A stretch of DNA of 64,000 bases from Vicia villosa (taxonomy: Eukaryota > Streptophyta > Magnoliopsida > Fabales > Fabaceae): NCBI RefSeq assembly GCF_029867415.1, contig NC_081185.1, positions 85,905,452 to 85,969,451 of the forward strand. The letters run 5' to 3'. The notes under the pieces are model-generated. The model worked only from the letters and a program-made list of their open reading frames with translations. It ran no database searches and was not told where the DNA came from. How positions within the stretch are numbered: the stretch's first letter is position 1; every line of letters begins with the position of its first letter. A program made the translations under genes and the position numbers. Below are positions 10,543 through 22,915 of this stretch, one piece after another.

Positions 10543-13500
10543 TGTCGCACGCTCGCGAAAAATGAACAGAGTCGCCACCAATATATTTATCCCAAAGCGG
10601 AAAAGGAATATCAGAAAACCTAACAAAGGAAGGAACAGGGTCTTGCGACCAGAGAATCAAGGTACGGGAGTCGGTTACGCAAGGGGAAGGTGCTAGCACC
10701 CCTCGCGCCCATCGTACTCGATGGTATCCACCTATGTTTGTTTCTATCTAAAGGGTGTGTACTATGTCTATGTCTATATGCAAGTGCATGCAAAAAAGAA
10801 GTACGGGGAAAAGAAGGAAATATTTACAAGTGTGCTCGTTCAAGCCCCGCGACTTGATGCCTACGTATCCTTTTCAGGAATCAGAGCGCCGTAGTTCGGC
10901 TCCATAGTTTTGTTTGTTTGTGTTTTTTAGTTGGGCGGAGTTAACGCTCGCGCTCTTGCACAAGGGGACAGCCTAGGATGCAATGGAGCGGAGATAACAA
11001 TGCCCTTAAGAAAAGAGAGAAGAGAGAGAGAGAGAGTTTGAGTGTTTCGAGGAAATCCCTAAAGCAAGGGAAACTCGAGTTACTCTTTGGTTGGTGTTTT
11101 TTTTAGAATTTGGGAACTTACGCCCGAACGGAACCCTAAAGCAAGGGAGGTCCAAGCACTCGAACGTTCCCTAAAGCAAGGGACGTTCAAGCTTCCATTC
11201 CCTTTTTAATGATTTTCACTTTTTTATTAATGTTTTAAGTGTTTTCTTTGTATTTTTTATGGGGAGTTTATTTGAATATTTTTAGATGTTTTAGGTTGAA
11301 AAAGAAAAAGAAACTAACCTAAGTAAACTAGCCTAATATGAATGGGAATTTCTACCTAATATTGTCATGGTTTCTACCTAAGGTTAGGATTTAAAGGAAG
11401 CATGAAGAATAAAGCACTAAGTAGAATATTGAAAATAAAAGCATGAAAAAGAACAAGTCAGAATATAGCACAAAAGTGAATTAAAAGTACTATTATTTTT
11501 TATATTGATTTTTGTGAGAGAAAAAGAGTTCTGATCAAGTAAAAAGACTAAAAACAAATAGCCTAAAAACTAATATATTTGTGATTATTTTTATATGTCA
11601 AAAATTGCATTTAAAGGTTTAAAAAATGTATGAGAAGAATTGGCTTTTAATCACCTAAAAGAAATTAGTAAAAAAAAACTAAGTAAAACATGAATTCAAA
11701 TGACAAAAAAGTAAGCAAACAGGGGTGTGAATTGAATTGCAGGGTGATGGGAAGCCAGGGTGCAAGGCCTATTCACATCGAGGCCCAAGGGGCGTTTTTT
11801 GTGCTACAAGCTTCCATGCCAAAAAAGCAATGGACTCAGGTTAGGGGTATAGTCAGCAATTATGTCGTTAGGCCCAAAACAGTTGTTTTGAAACGATAAC
11901 GTGGGCCAAAAGGGAGGTGCAAGATAGCAAAATGGCTCAAAAGTGTATTCTAATTGATCCATCCTCAAATTTTATTCAACGTATAATTAAAAAATAAAAC
12001 CAAATGATAAAAAAGAAGAATAAAAGAGGAGAATTAGGTTATGCTTGCGCCGTTTCAGATTCACCTCTCCTCTCTCGTTTCAAACACATCTCGCCGGAAA
12101 TCATTGCGGCCATACCGGAGGTCACCCACGGCGGCGGCGCGACTCAAAATCACATTCAACACCACCGTTCAAGTCTTCTTCTCACCCTAAACACTAATCC
12201 GGCCTTAACTTCTTTCAATTCATCCTCCACTCCCCTAAATCTAGGCAAACAGAAAACCCTAAGTTTAACTAAAAGCTCAATTAAACGCTAATGGAGGTGA
12301 ATCAAAGGGCGAGACTATGGGGTTATCGTTCAGCACACATCAACGAACACGACTGCATCAAAAAAAATAGAATTGAAGAGAATCTCGTGCTTACCTGATG
12401 CGCCGAAGGTGATCGAAGATCGAGAATACCAGAGATAAGGTAATAATGCTTCTGATTTCTTCCTTTCTTGCTTCGTTCTTTCTGCTTGAGTGATTCTGCT
12501 TCTTCTTCTACTCTTTCTTTTTTTTTTTGATTCTGTGCGAACTGCCGAGTGAGAATCAGGGAGAGAGTGAATTGTTATCGCTGTTGAGTCATAGAATACA
12601 GAGGAGGATTCGGTGAGGATGATGCGTGAGGTTTAGCTCTACCTCGTCGAAGCTTCGGCGTCGAAGCTTCGAGAGGTATGTCGAAGGAGCTTTTGTGAGA
12701 GGGAGGGTGAAGAAGGTTTTGTTGCAGAGAAAGTGTGGAATCTGAGAGGGGAAGAAGATGGTGATGATTGAGAGTGATGGAAGGTGATGAAGAAGATGAT
12801 TGAATGTGAAGGAGTAAAACAGAATGAAGATGAAGTTGGGAGAGATGGCGTCGTTTGAATTGTGGAGGGAAAAGGAGTTTATATAGGTTGAGAGATGGAG
12901 GTTGTTGAGATCAGTTAGAGGGTGAAGTGATTGAGGGCCCTAGGATATGAGATTCGGTTATGAAATGGAGGGTGAGGATTGAAGTTTGTTTTGAGGGTTA
13001 GAAGTTAGTTAGAGCTTGAGTTGTGAGCTGGCAAGTTAGTTAGGAATTGGTTATTTGTGTTATATGTTGGTTGAAGTCAGTTAGGGTAGTTAGTTACTAA
13101 CCGTTAGAGGTAGTTAGTATGCAGTAGGGTAGTTATGAAAATCTGTTATGGGTGGTTATATTCTGTTAGGATTCTGTTGGGGATGTTATGAGTGTTACAA
13201 GTGAGTACAGTTGGGAATTGGGAGTTTTTGGCTGAGAAATCTGTTACTGATTATTAGGTTAGGTTAGGTTAATTGGTTAGAACTATTATGTTAGTTATTG
13301 AGTAGCTGAGCTGTTAACAATTGTTGGTAAAAGGGTTTGCTGAATGTTATGGTGAGAGGTTTAGAAATTGGTTAGAGGTTAAGAAGTAATTGGCTGCTGA
13401 GTGATAGTTAGGAATCAAGTTTTGAAAGTGAAGGGTGAGGGGGGAAGTTAGTTAGAGGGTATAAACTGTTGGTGAATGTTAATTGGTTTTGTATCTTCTC

Positions 13501-15384
13501 CTTTTGGTTTAAAGTTGCAGGGTAGATTTTAGGTACATGAACTTGAACCTTTATGTTGTTTTTTTTATACTGTGCAGAGTTTTGGAACACTCCTCTTTCA
13601 TGAACTGGCGCATTTCCTTGAATCAGACTGTACGAACCGAAAATCTGCTCTGAGTTTGAGAAAAACCACGGAATGAATATTGATGCCCTACATATCTTTG
13701 ATTGAAACAGGTTGGTAATTGTGTGCTGACTGTTTTTTCTAAGATGTGGGGCTGAATGTGTGGTATTGTGTTGCATCTGTTTTGCAGGGTATGCTGGAAA
13801 TATGTATGTAGCGGGTTTGGCTCGGTCTTTTCACAACGGTTGCAGGGTTGTTAATGATTGTTCGTGTGAAGAGGAGTCATGAGGTATATGTAAAGAAGAA
13901 GAGTGGTTAGCTGAGGTGAAACAAGATTGACTTAGCTGGTTTGAAAGGTGGTTGCAAGGTCAGGGTTGCTGTTTTGAAATGAAATGTTATGAAGGTATGG
14001 AAATGCATTGCTATTGGTTTTGAACCGAACTGTTAATGTGGTTTAGAAAAGGTTAGAGTTATGTTGGTAGTTTGTGAAAGTTAGTTATATGACAATTGAG
14101 ATTTGCAGAGTTAAATGCTGTTAGAAAAACGGTTAGGGAAATGTTGTATGAGCAGTTAACATTGGTTAAAAGGAACTAGTTCAAACTGAAACTGAATTTA
14201 GATAAACCTGTTTAGAATTGAAACTAGATGAAATTAATGGTGAGGGACTGGAATTTGAGTGTGTATTGGAAGATGGTTATGACTTGTTTTGGCTTTAGCT
14301 TAATGTGTATGCAGGTTTTATAATATGTTTCTTATGAATATGAACAAAGGTTAAATACTGAATGGCTGCTGTTATTTGTTGGTCTTTGCTAATACAGCCT
14401 TGTATTAATCTTTGGATGAACCTGACTTGTTCCATTTTCCAATCATGCAGGTTGGTGGTATTGAATGATGTTTCAAACAAGAGACATGTGGTAATGGGTA
14501 AAGTGAAACTGGGAGTGGCAATGAATGAAGTTAAATAACTCACTTTTGGGGTGACATGAACGTGAGATGGTTGAAGAGGAACATGGGATTATTAGAACAA
14601 GGCAAATGAAATCAATTTGAATCAAGTTGTGTGACTATTTGAATATGCTCTTAGAATAGGTGGTTCAAGGTTTACATTTGTATAGGTTTCTTGTAGAATC
14701 TTGGACTTTATTTGAACTTTGTAATGGTTTGGGCTTTTTTTGGCTTTTGTTGGAATGTATGAATGTTTAAATATATGGACCTTGAACCCTTTGAATGTGT
14801 AGATTTTGAATGAGTGAATGATGAACTTGTACGATACGAACCATCTTTGACATGAACCTTGAACCGTGTTCACGTGAAATCTCGATCAGAACTCGTACAA
14901 ATACTCTTTAAATTCCACCCTTGCGTGCATCTCTATTTTTTATAATTCGAAACACAATTGACCCCATATGCAATTACTTGAATCCAAAGTTTAATTTAAC
15001 TTGTATTTTGAAACAAAACACTTGATAAGTGCACCTTTTAACTTTGATGTAATTAACCTTTCTCAGTTGTTGCATACAACCTCAGATGAAAGACCCTGAT
15101 CCTACCTTGATGAATTCGGGTGAATAGCCCTTGTAGCTTGATGTGAAGGAAATCCCAGTGACCATCAGTTAAAACCATAATTTCACATTCGATACTTAAA
15201 GAATTGCCAGATGAAACAAGCTTGAGTGAAGTAAAAGCCTTAATTTCCAAGACCCTTGATCTCGTGCAAAATTTATGGGTTAATGATGCATGATGTGTTA
15301 GATGACCTAATGGATGAATGTAAATGGAATGCAAAAGCTTAAGCCAGTTGGAAATAAGGGGTGGGACAAATTTGGGGTATGACA
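10543..15384 (-). repeat. 5' LTR of element A (complete)
   Basis: A 4842-bp LTR with TG...CA ends (plus-strand start TGTCGCAC, end TATGACA). It matches 1-4640 with few differences, for example a two-base AG indel near 11030 and single changes near 12104, 12956, 13237 and 15073. The LTR ends abruptly at 15384, where gypsy coding sequence of element B begins. Confidence 0.95.
12878..12885 (-). promoter_or_regulatory. Putative TATA box in the 5' LTR of element A
   Basis: The minus strand reads TATATAAA in the same context as at 2134-2141. As the 5' LTR copy, this one would drive transcription of the element leftwards. Confidence 0.5.
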
Positions 15385-15389
15385 ATCGC
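15385..15389. other. Probable target-site duplication of element A (one side)
   Basis: The five bases after the LTR are ATCGC. The partner copy should lie left of the window, so this cannot be confirmed here. Confidence 0.5.
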
Positions 15390-16374
15390 ATTCACGAGTG
15401 CAAAAGTGAAAAAAAGAAGTGCTATAAGTGTGGAAAGGTAGGTCACATTGCTATTGAGTGCAAAGGGAACACTGTAACTTGTTTCAACTGCGGAGAAGAA
15501 GGTCATATTAGTCCTAAGTGTCCTAAGCCGAGGAAGAATCAAGCTGGTGGTAAGGTGTTCGCCTTATCCGGTTCCGAGACTACTCCAGAGGATCGGTTGA
15601 TTAAAGGTACATGTTTTATCCATGGCACTCCTTTGATTGCGATTATATACACTGGCGCGGTGCATTTTTTTATTTCTATGGACTGTGCTAAAAGGTTGAA
15701 TTTAGAAATATCTGATATAAATGGAAGTATGGTTATTGACACTTCTGTGTCGGGTTCAGTGACTACTTCGTTTGCTTGTTTGAACTGTCCAATTGATATT
15801 TTTGGTAGAGAGTTCGGAATGGAATTAGTGTGCCTTCCGTTGGAACAACTCGATGTTATTTTAGGAATGAACTGGTTGCAATTCAATCGGTTTCATATCA
15901 ATTGTTTCTCGAAGACGGTTATTTTTCCTGAAGATGTCAGTGTGGAGGACTTAGCGATGATTGCTAGACAAGTGGATGAAGCAATGAAGGACGGGGCTGT
16001 CGTGTTTATGTTGATTGCATCTATGGAAGAGAAGAAGAGAGCGGAGAGTTGTGACTTACCGGTAGTATGTGAATTTTCAGAAGTTTTCCCAGAGGATGTA
16101 AGAGAGTTACCGCCAGAGAGGGAAGTTGAATTTTCTATTGAGTTAGTTCCTGGAACTAGTCCTGTGTCGATGGCGCTGTATCGTATGTCGACATCTGATT
16201 TAGCCGAGTTGAAGACTCAGTTAGAAGAATTGATGGAAAAAGAATTCATTCGTCCTAGTGTATCGCCGTGGGGTGCGCCGGTGTTGTTGGTAAAGAAGAA
16301 AGAAGGCTCTATGAGATTGTGTGTGGATTATAGGCAGCTGAATAAAGTTACTATCAAGAATCGGTATCCATTAC

Positions 16375-16379
16375 CAAGG
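16375..16379. other. Left target-site duplication of element C
   Basis: CAAGG directly precedes the left LTR of C and is repeated at 54805-54809 after its right LTR. Five bases is the usual size for Ty3/gypsy integrases. Confidence 0.95.
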
Positions 16380-17439
16380 TGTGGTGTCGTTTTCTTTTAC
16401 CTCCCCGTTTCACTTGGGAGGACGGCACGCTAAACCCTTCACGCGAAATTTGGAAGGAGAATGCGCCTGTGGTGGGATGAATTTTATTTCAGTTCTTCCT
16501 ACGATATCACACGAACTTTCTTATTGTCCTACGAGTAGGAAAGGGGAAAAAAGATCTCAACTAAACCCTAGGAGTTTGCTAAGTGTGGGGATTTCACCTA
16601 GACTAGAAATTCTGGAGTCCGGGAGGTCGGTTATACATAGGGAAGTGTTTAAACACCCTACATATCTGTAGTACTCTACAGGAACCTTCTCTGTGTCATT
16701 GTGTTTGTGTTTATTGCTAATGATTGGGAAAGTTTCTCCTTTGTATTAGGAGAAGGAATTGAATTGATTGAAGAAAGACAGACAGACAGACAGACTGACT
16801 ATTTTTGGTATTTTATTAACTCGCTGAGATTCCTTGTGAACCTCATGCCTACATATCCCTAGTGGAAGTCAGAGCTTAATGTAGTTCGGGGAACTAACTA
16901 GGGAAATTAAATGTTTTTGGTGCCTTGCTTGAAGCTCAAGGTTGAAGCTTGAAATTAAATCTCTGTTTACAGTAAAGAGACATGAAATCATCTTTACAGA
17001 GAGGTATTTGTACTATTCTACCACAAACATTTAAAGGAGTGACAGAATAACTGGATTCATTTCATTCAAGAGGGGGACCTTACTTGTGTGTGCAAGTATG
17101 CCAGTCAGATGCCTCTTAAATGAAAGAAAGATGCTCATCCAAATTAGGGAAAGTTACCACATGTCTGGGTTTTACTGCCAGCTCATGCCTTTCAAAATCC
17201 TAAATGGGAGACTTGATTAAAATTGAAATTGAAATGGAAATGTTTGTTTGTTTGAATGTGGTAGAGTAGTAAAAATATCTCTCTATAGAGATAAGCTATG
17301 TCTATCTACTGTATAAAAGATTTGACTTTAGCTGGCTTGTATGAGGCCCAAGCTTGAGGCTTTTTTGATTGATTAATTAATTATTATTGACTCTGGGAGA
17401 TGACTCCACTGGGAATTAATTACAGGGTATTTTTTTGTG

Positions 17440-18370
17440 TTCTGTACAAAGCCCAGAATTGAGGCTGACTCTACTTAGGGAGACTCTATTATCTGCCTTG
17501 TACAAAGCCCAAGGTTGTGGCTAACTGTTGAGGATAATTGAATGAATGACTCTATTTTATGTGCCTTGTACAAAGCCCAAGGTTGTGGCTGACTCTAGCT
17601 AAGGAAAACATTATTTTCTGCCTTGTACAAAGCCCAAGGTTGTGGCGGACTCTTTTTTAAACTGAGTATGGATGACTCTATGGGGAAAAGATCCTGGGTG
17701 TTAGGAATCTCTGACACATGAAAATATGATTTATCTGCCTTGTACAAAGCCCAAGGTTGTGGCTACTGAGTGATGAAGAACTCACTGGGGAGACTCTATT
17801 ATCTGCCTTGCACAATGCCCAAGGTTGAGGCAGACTCTTGACTGGGGAGTTTTATTGTTTGGGTGCCTTGTATGAAGCCCAAGGTTGAGGCTAACTGTTT
17901 TTGTTGGTTTTGACTCTACTGGAGAGATTTTATTAAAAGACTGTTTTTCTTTGGAAGCTAACCCTTTCCAGGGATTTTGACTCAGCTGGAGAAATTATTT
18001 GGTAAAAAGACTGACTTTATCATGTTTTTTTTGGAGGCTGACCCTTTCCAGGGGTTTTGACTCTTTTGGGGAAAATTATCTCCTAAGAGAAATGAACCTT
18101 TGTTTTTTTGACATTTTTTATTAATTTAACTTTGGAGGCTAACCCTTTCCAGGGATTTTGACTCTTTTGGGGAAATTATCTCCTAAGAGAAATGAATCTT
18201 TATTTTTTTTGACATTTTTATTAATTGACTTTGGAGGCTAACCCTTTCCAGGGATTTTGTTGAAAATGAAAGAATGTGTGGAAGCTAACCCTTTCCAGGG
18301 AATTCTGTTGAAATGGAGGTTGATTTTAATTGACTTTGGAGGCTAACCCTTTCCAGGGGTTTTATTAAAA
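17440..18370. repeat. Two families of degenerate short repeats inside the C LTR
   Basis: About 17495-17890 carries repeated copies of GCCTTGTACAAAGCCCAAGG spaced about 60-115 bp apart. About 17950-18370 carries at least six copies of CTAACCCTTTCCAGGG. The same repeats occur in the right LTR at about 36890-37636 and 50492-50620. Element D inserted within one AACCC of the second family. Confidence 0.85.
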
Positions 18371-18384
18371 AAAAGGAAAGAAAA

Positions 18385-18402
18385 TGGCGACTCTGCTGGG
18401 GA
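18385..18402 (+). other. Inverted copy of the primer-binding site inside the 3' LTR of C
   Basis: TGGCGACTCTGCTGGGGA lies here on the plus strand, antisense to element C. On the element strand the LTR therefore carries TCCCCAGCAGAGTCGCCA, the same sense as the 3' end of the primer tRNA, and is a perfect 18-base complement of the element's own primer-binding site. Confidence 0.9.
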
Positions 18403-19849
18403 TGACCAAAACATGGATCCTAGACTCTATTAAGGAGGATTGATGAAGATGAGGGTGACAGAGACTGTCCATGTATCTCATTCCAAAAGATGTACTCAAT
18501 GCAAAATTAAGACAAACTTAGCTTGTTTAAGGTCTGGTTTAAATTGGAAGAAACTCACCAGGGTAGGCTAAAAGGTGACTAAAGACCTGTTCCTATGTTT
18601 ATAAGAAACCTGATGGGTCCTTGTATACAAGCTCAAGAGGAAGCTGGAAATGCTTTTAAGAAGCCTGTGGGTCCTTGTACAAAGCCCAAGAGGAGGCTAA
18701 TCGAGGGTCCTTGTTATAGCACAAGAGAAAGCTATGTAGTTTTGAACTTATTTTGGCTCTAAGCAAAGGGGTAAGAGGTTTCACCGGGAATAATTCCTCT
18801 TTGGGTGGATGTGTCCTATTATTTTTGGATTCTAAGGTTTTTGCCAAGATGTTTCACCGGGAATAATTCATCTTGGGGGTTTGAACTACAGATCTCTAAT
18901 TAGGAAAGAGCCTTCACCGGGAAGACATTCTCAATCCTAGGCCATATTCCTATAATATATATATATATATATAGTTTAACTGTCCTAGGGTTTATACTCA
19001 AACGTAGTTCTAAACTAATATATATATGCACAGTTTATATTTGACAGTAATTTAAACAAAGACTGTAAATTGAAAGCTTGTAAAGCCTAACCTGGATGGA
19101 GTGGAGGCCATTGAAGAAGTATGTACAGAGCCTCAACAGTAATTTTGTTGTTTTGTTGATAACAGTTGAGTATATATAATAAACAGTTAATGGTTTTTGA
19201 AAACAGAAGAAGTGAAGATGGACAAAGGTCACATAGGTATCTGAAGAGTTTCACCGGGAATAATGCCCTTCAAATACCAGAAGAATGTTTTGAAAACAGA
19301 AAGAAGATTTTGAAAATACAGTTTTGAAAACAAGCTAAGAAGAGAAGATTTTTGGGACTTACACTCTATTAGAGGCCCAGTACTTTACAGTACTGGTGTA
19401 AAAGCAATTTGAAGAATGATTTGGAATGATACAAGGTTTTGTTGTTTGAAAACCTTAATCGTTTGATTTATTCGGATATTGAAAACCGTTTTGAGAATTG
19501 ACAAAAGTCAACTTAACTAAGATAAAAATAAAGATTTTTTACTTAATTAAGACCTAAACAATTAGGGTTTTATGATAAACTTTATTTACAAAATGATTAG
19601 GTTAAAACAAAGTGAATATATATTTAAAGTATTTAAGAAAAACACTTAAAACATACTATTTTAAACCTAATAAAAATATATGAAATAAATAATATTTTTA
19701 TGATTTTTTTTTATTATTCACAAAATAGATATATTAAATGACAAGTGTGTGAAAAATGAAGTGAAAATAAATTAATTTGATAGGTTAAATAATTGGTTAA
19801 AGTTGTGAAGAAATTAAATGGGAAAAAGTGGTAAAAAATAGGGTTTTGT

Positions 19850-19925
19850 CACCAACCAGGTTTGAACCCACGCCCTTTGTATTACCAGCCCAAAACAACA
19901 CCACTGAGCCAACGCGCGCTTGGTG
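19850..19925 (-). other. tRNA-like module 2 in the 3' LTR of C (A box and B box)
   Basis: The minus strand has TGGCTCAGTGG, a perfect match to the Pol III A-box consensus TRGCNNARYGG, followed by GTTCAAACC, a perfect B box (GWTCRANNC), at tRNA-like spacing. No convincing acceptor or anticodon stem is seen, so this is not a functional tRNA gene. Confidence 0.65.
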
Positions 19926-20004
19926 TCATATGCATGGTTCCATTGCAATTCATATATTACTCAAATGCATAGAAGCGAAAAAAGAAATAAAATCAAAAGG
20001 TCTG

Positions 20005-20082
20005 GGGCGAGGGGGATTCGAACCCCAGACCTTGGGTACGCGCAACAAACAAACACTCTTTACCACTGGGCTATCACGTTTT
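20005..20082 (-). other. tRNA-like module 1 in the 3' LTR of C (A box and B box)
   Basis: The minus strand has the perfect A box TAGCCCAGTGG and the perfect B box GTTCGAATC inside a GGGG/CCCC stem like a T-arm. The anticodon arm is degenerate. It lies about 80 bp upstream of module 2 in element orientation. Both are downstream of the putative TATA box and so within the predicted transcript. Confidence 0.68.
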
Positions 20083-21023
20083 AGTCGTTAATGAAACAGG
20101 TATCAATCAAAATAAAATAAACTTAGACCTGAGTTTGAAAATTGCGCGCCATCACCATCTTCGTCTTCAACCTCAAGCTCTCAAATTTCAAATTTATGAA
20201 CTTGCTCATCTCTCAACCATTTGCAAAGATGTAAAGACCAAACTTGCTCTAAATTCACTCACGATTCTAAATATGTAACTATCATAAATTTATATCAACT
20301 ATATCTAACTAATTTACCAGAAATCGTGAAGAACCCTAAAATTTCAAAATCAAATTAAATGACTATACTGAAAGATAAATGAATGGTGATAGAGGGTTTT
20401 CAATCCTCTGATGATGCTGAACAAGATAGAATCGAGCTATTTCACAAAGAGTGCTTAAATTAGAGAGGTGAGGTTCAGAAACTTACCTCTGAAAATGGAG
20501 GTCGTGAGGATGATAGAGAGCACCTGGGCTTGAATGAATGATCTCAATAGCTTCCCTGAGACTCAATGATGCTAACTGGATGCTTATTGGAGCTTGAATC
20601 CTCCTGAATTGCTCTATGGACCTCCCTCGATTTCAGCTTCAAGTGAACATGGAGGTTGTTGAATTTGGAGTTACAGATGAGCTGCAGCCATCTGGTTAGC
20701 TTCACTATGACCTGAGGAGTGTGCCTGGATGATTGGCTTGGCTTGAAACCTCCTGAATTACTCTATGGACCTCCAACTGCAAGTGCTCCAAATGAGAGGT
20801 GGAGATGATGATTCTCCACGCCCAGCAGTGTTCCAGAGGTTTGGATCACCTCCAAATGCCTCCCTCAATGTGTTTGAATACTTATTTTCAAAGAGAGAGC
20901 TTTGGTTTGAAGAATCCGAGTCTTCTTGCCAAAGGACCTTTGAAAAAACTAAGTATGAAGAAAGAAAAGAGAAAGCAAGAATTCTGTTGCTTTGGTGTGT
21001 TTTTTGAATGAGAATGAGGCCTC

Positions 21024-21031
21024 TATTTATA
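21024..21031 (-). promoter_or_regulatory. Putative TATA box in the 3' LTR of C
   Basis: The minus strand reads TATAAATA in GCCTATAAATAGAGGCC, a near-ideal plant TATA box, followed about 30 bp on by an A/C-rich stretch suited to transcription start. It divides the LTR into about 1.5 kb of U3 and about 4.6 kb of R-U5. Confidence 0.65.
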
Positions 21032-22549
21032 GGCAATTGGTTCAGTACTGAGTGAGAGTGTGAGCTTGCTTAATGGGAGAGTTTTGGTTTCTTAGCCATG
21101 AAGAAATTCAAGGAATCTCCAAAATGCAATGATGCATTTTCGAGCCAGCTCTCCCAACCATTGATCTTGCAGGATCTTAGGGAACATTTCTGATATGTAG
21201 CAAGTTCTTATTGGCTTAGGAGAAGATTCCAATTGGGGAATCATTGCTTATCATAAATTCTCAAAAGTAATGATTACATAATCACATGTTCTTGCTTTTG
21301 GGAATCTTCTTCAATCTTCATGCCATGGTGAAAATGAATGCATGGTATTGTTTCAGACATGTTATGGGTCGTGTAGCATCCATTAGTGAAGCAAAATGCA
21401 CAAAATTGCAAAGTTCCAATTTGCACATGACCTATAATTTTACTTCATGAGGCCAACTTTGAACAAGCATAACTCTTAGCTCAAATTGAATTTGGAGAAG
21501 GTTGAACACAATTTGGAAATCCCTAAACATCTACTTTAAATCATTAGTTTATGTCTTCTTCAGAATCATTTGGGAAATTTGTGAAAAATGAGCCCAAAGT
21601 TGGATGAAAACTAGGTTAAAACACTTAGAAAAATTTCTAAGTGTTTATGACTTAAACTTCAAAATTTCCAAAACTTCATAAATGATTGATCTTTTGAAAA
21701 AAGTTCCTTTGTAAGATGTTTTTTTATTTTGCAAGATCTACAACTTTCATGTTGGAAGTTTTTTGAGTTGTGTAGGTGAAATTTTGAGTTCCCATAATGC
21801 CCTCAAAAACCCTAATTCCCGACTTTTTGTTCCTTGATGAATTTCTTTGGTCAAATGACTTTGACATCCATATATTGATGATATTGATCTTTGAAAGTCA
21901 TTATTTGACCAAAAACCTTAAAAGTCAATGATGATCCTTCACAGTTGACTTTTTCCTGACAAAGTGAATTTTTGGGCTTTTGTGTAGAAACAAGATCTTC
22001 TCCTCAAATGAATGATGTAAATGGATTATATTGAGGTAGTATAGATTCTTGAATCATGTCTTGAGTTTTGGATCCATGCCCTGATTAAAAGTCCACTATC
22101 TTGGTGAATTAGGTCAAAACCCTAATTTGTCGACCATATGAAAATAATGATTGTAGACTTTGAATTGAAGTGTGATGTCCAGTAGACCTTGTAGTATGAT
22201 ACATTTGAAGATGATTGATGTCTTTGAATGGTTTCCTGGGTTTTTTAGGATTTCCCAAAGGTGATCCCTGATTTTAGTCCTTGATAGGCTCCAAACCCTA
22301 GTCTGTTGATCTGAGTAATCCTGTACTTAGATGACTGGGTGTCTTAATCAATCATAGGTGTAATAATGAGGCTTTTGAGTCTCATGATTGTGTTAGAGAC
22401 TAATCCCTCTATTGATTGATCCTTTGCCTGAGTTTTCTTGTCTTTGAACACCCTCGATTGAATGTCAGGCTGTTCTGGGTACTTGCTTTGACTTGATGAA
22501 AATCCTGAAGATATGTCATCTCAGGGGGGTCAAAAATTAGGGTATGACA

Positions 22550-22561
22550 GATGCCCTTATT
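22550..22561 (-). other. Polypurine tract of element C
   Basis: On the minus strand, AAATAAGGGCATC abuts the LTR start TGTCATACCC. Compared with element A (AAATAGGGGCAGC) it is slightly interrupted but in the same position. Confidence 0.6.
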
Positions 22562-22915
22562 TAAGTTTCTTTTATCTGGAGGGAGAGAGATTGATATCTC
22601 GATCTCTCCTGCGTAAAAGAGACTTAAATATCAAAGAATGCCCGAATTTTGGGCGCTCCTGAGATGTTGTAACTGACATAGTCGTTGCATGACTTGATCC
22701 CGTTGTCGCACTCGGCGGGGGATGAGGAGACAAACTCCTGCAGAAATACTTGATGTGGATTCTGGTAAATGGATGGCAATGTAGGATGCGCAATCCATCT
22801 TCTTTAACTAAGTGTTGATACTTAGAAAAAGGTAAACAACCTCCCCCTTGTTTCGGATGTCCATATCTCGAAACTGGTCTTAGTTGTGTTTGGACAATAT
22901 CTCAGATAAAGAGAA

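Larger units (their letters stand above)
1..15384 (-). mobile_element. Element A: pol-less Ogre-like LTR retrotransposon (left end outside window)
   Basis: Bases 1-4640 repeat almost perfectly at 10744-15384, which defines a pair of long LTRs. The full right LTR is 10543-15384 (4842 bp), so about 200 bp of the left LTR lie before the window. Both LTRs end in TATGACA next to a sharp change of sequence. A primer-binding site lies just left of the right LTR and a polypurine-type tract just right of the left LTR, so the element reads on the minus strand. The 5.9-kb interior holds only a broken gag and non-coding repeats, with no protease, RT or integrase. About ten substitutions between the LTRs are visible by eye, so the insertion is recent. 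The gag remnant, the primer-binding site and the very long LTRs place it with Ogre/Tat elements. Without pol it must be non-autonomous. Confidence 0.9.
15385..16379 (+). pseudogene. gag-pol: Element B gag-protease-RT fragment
   Basis: An open frame (15324-16433) covers this fragment, but its first 20 codons come from the LTR of A and its last about 17 from the LTR of C. The genuine part starts with two CCHC zinc knuckles ([14 protein letters not shown] and [14 protein letters not shown], about 15420-15520), which bind RNA. A retropepsin domain follows at about 15590-15900. Its active-site motif reads YTGA where DTGA is expected, so the catalytic Asp is lost. The N-terminal half of RT ([19 protein letters not shown] and [11 protein letters not shown]) then runs to 16379 and is cut by element C. 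Upstream Gag was separated by element A. The rest of RT resumes at 54805. Confidence 0.9.
16380..22549 (-). repeat. 3' LTR of element C
   Basis: A 6170-bp LTR starting TGTGGTGTCG and ending TATGACA on the plus strand. The other copy is split by element D (35772-37636 plus 50492-54804). It contains degenerate internal repeats, an inverted primer-binding-site copy, two tRNA-like modules and a putative TATA box, listed separately. Its small open frames recur in the other copy and are not genes. Confidence 0.95.

Noticed and set aside
15324..16433. A 369-codon open frame read as one gene
   Set aside because: Its ends lie in the LTRs of A and C. Only 15385-16379 is gypsy coding sequence of B; the rest is chance extension.
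16381..16671. 96-codon frame repeated at 35773-36063
   Set aside because: It starts at the LTR edge of C and is LTR sequence only; repetition reflects the LTR pair.
19998..20085. Functional tRNA gene on the minus strand
   Set aside because: A and B boxes are perfect, but acceptor and anticodon stems do not pair and there is no usable anticodon arm. Called as a tRNA-like module only.
20758..21036. 92-codon and 80-codon frames in the C LTR, repeated at 53003-53281
   Set aside because: They overlap the predicted TATA and start region on opposite strands and have no domain.
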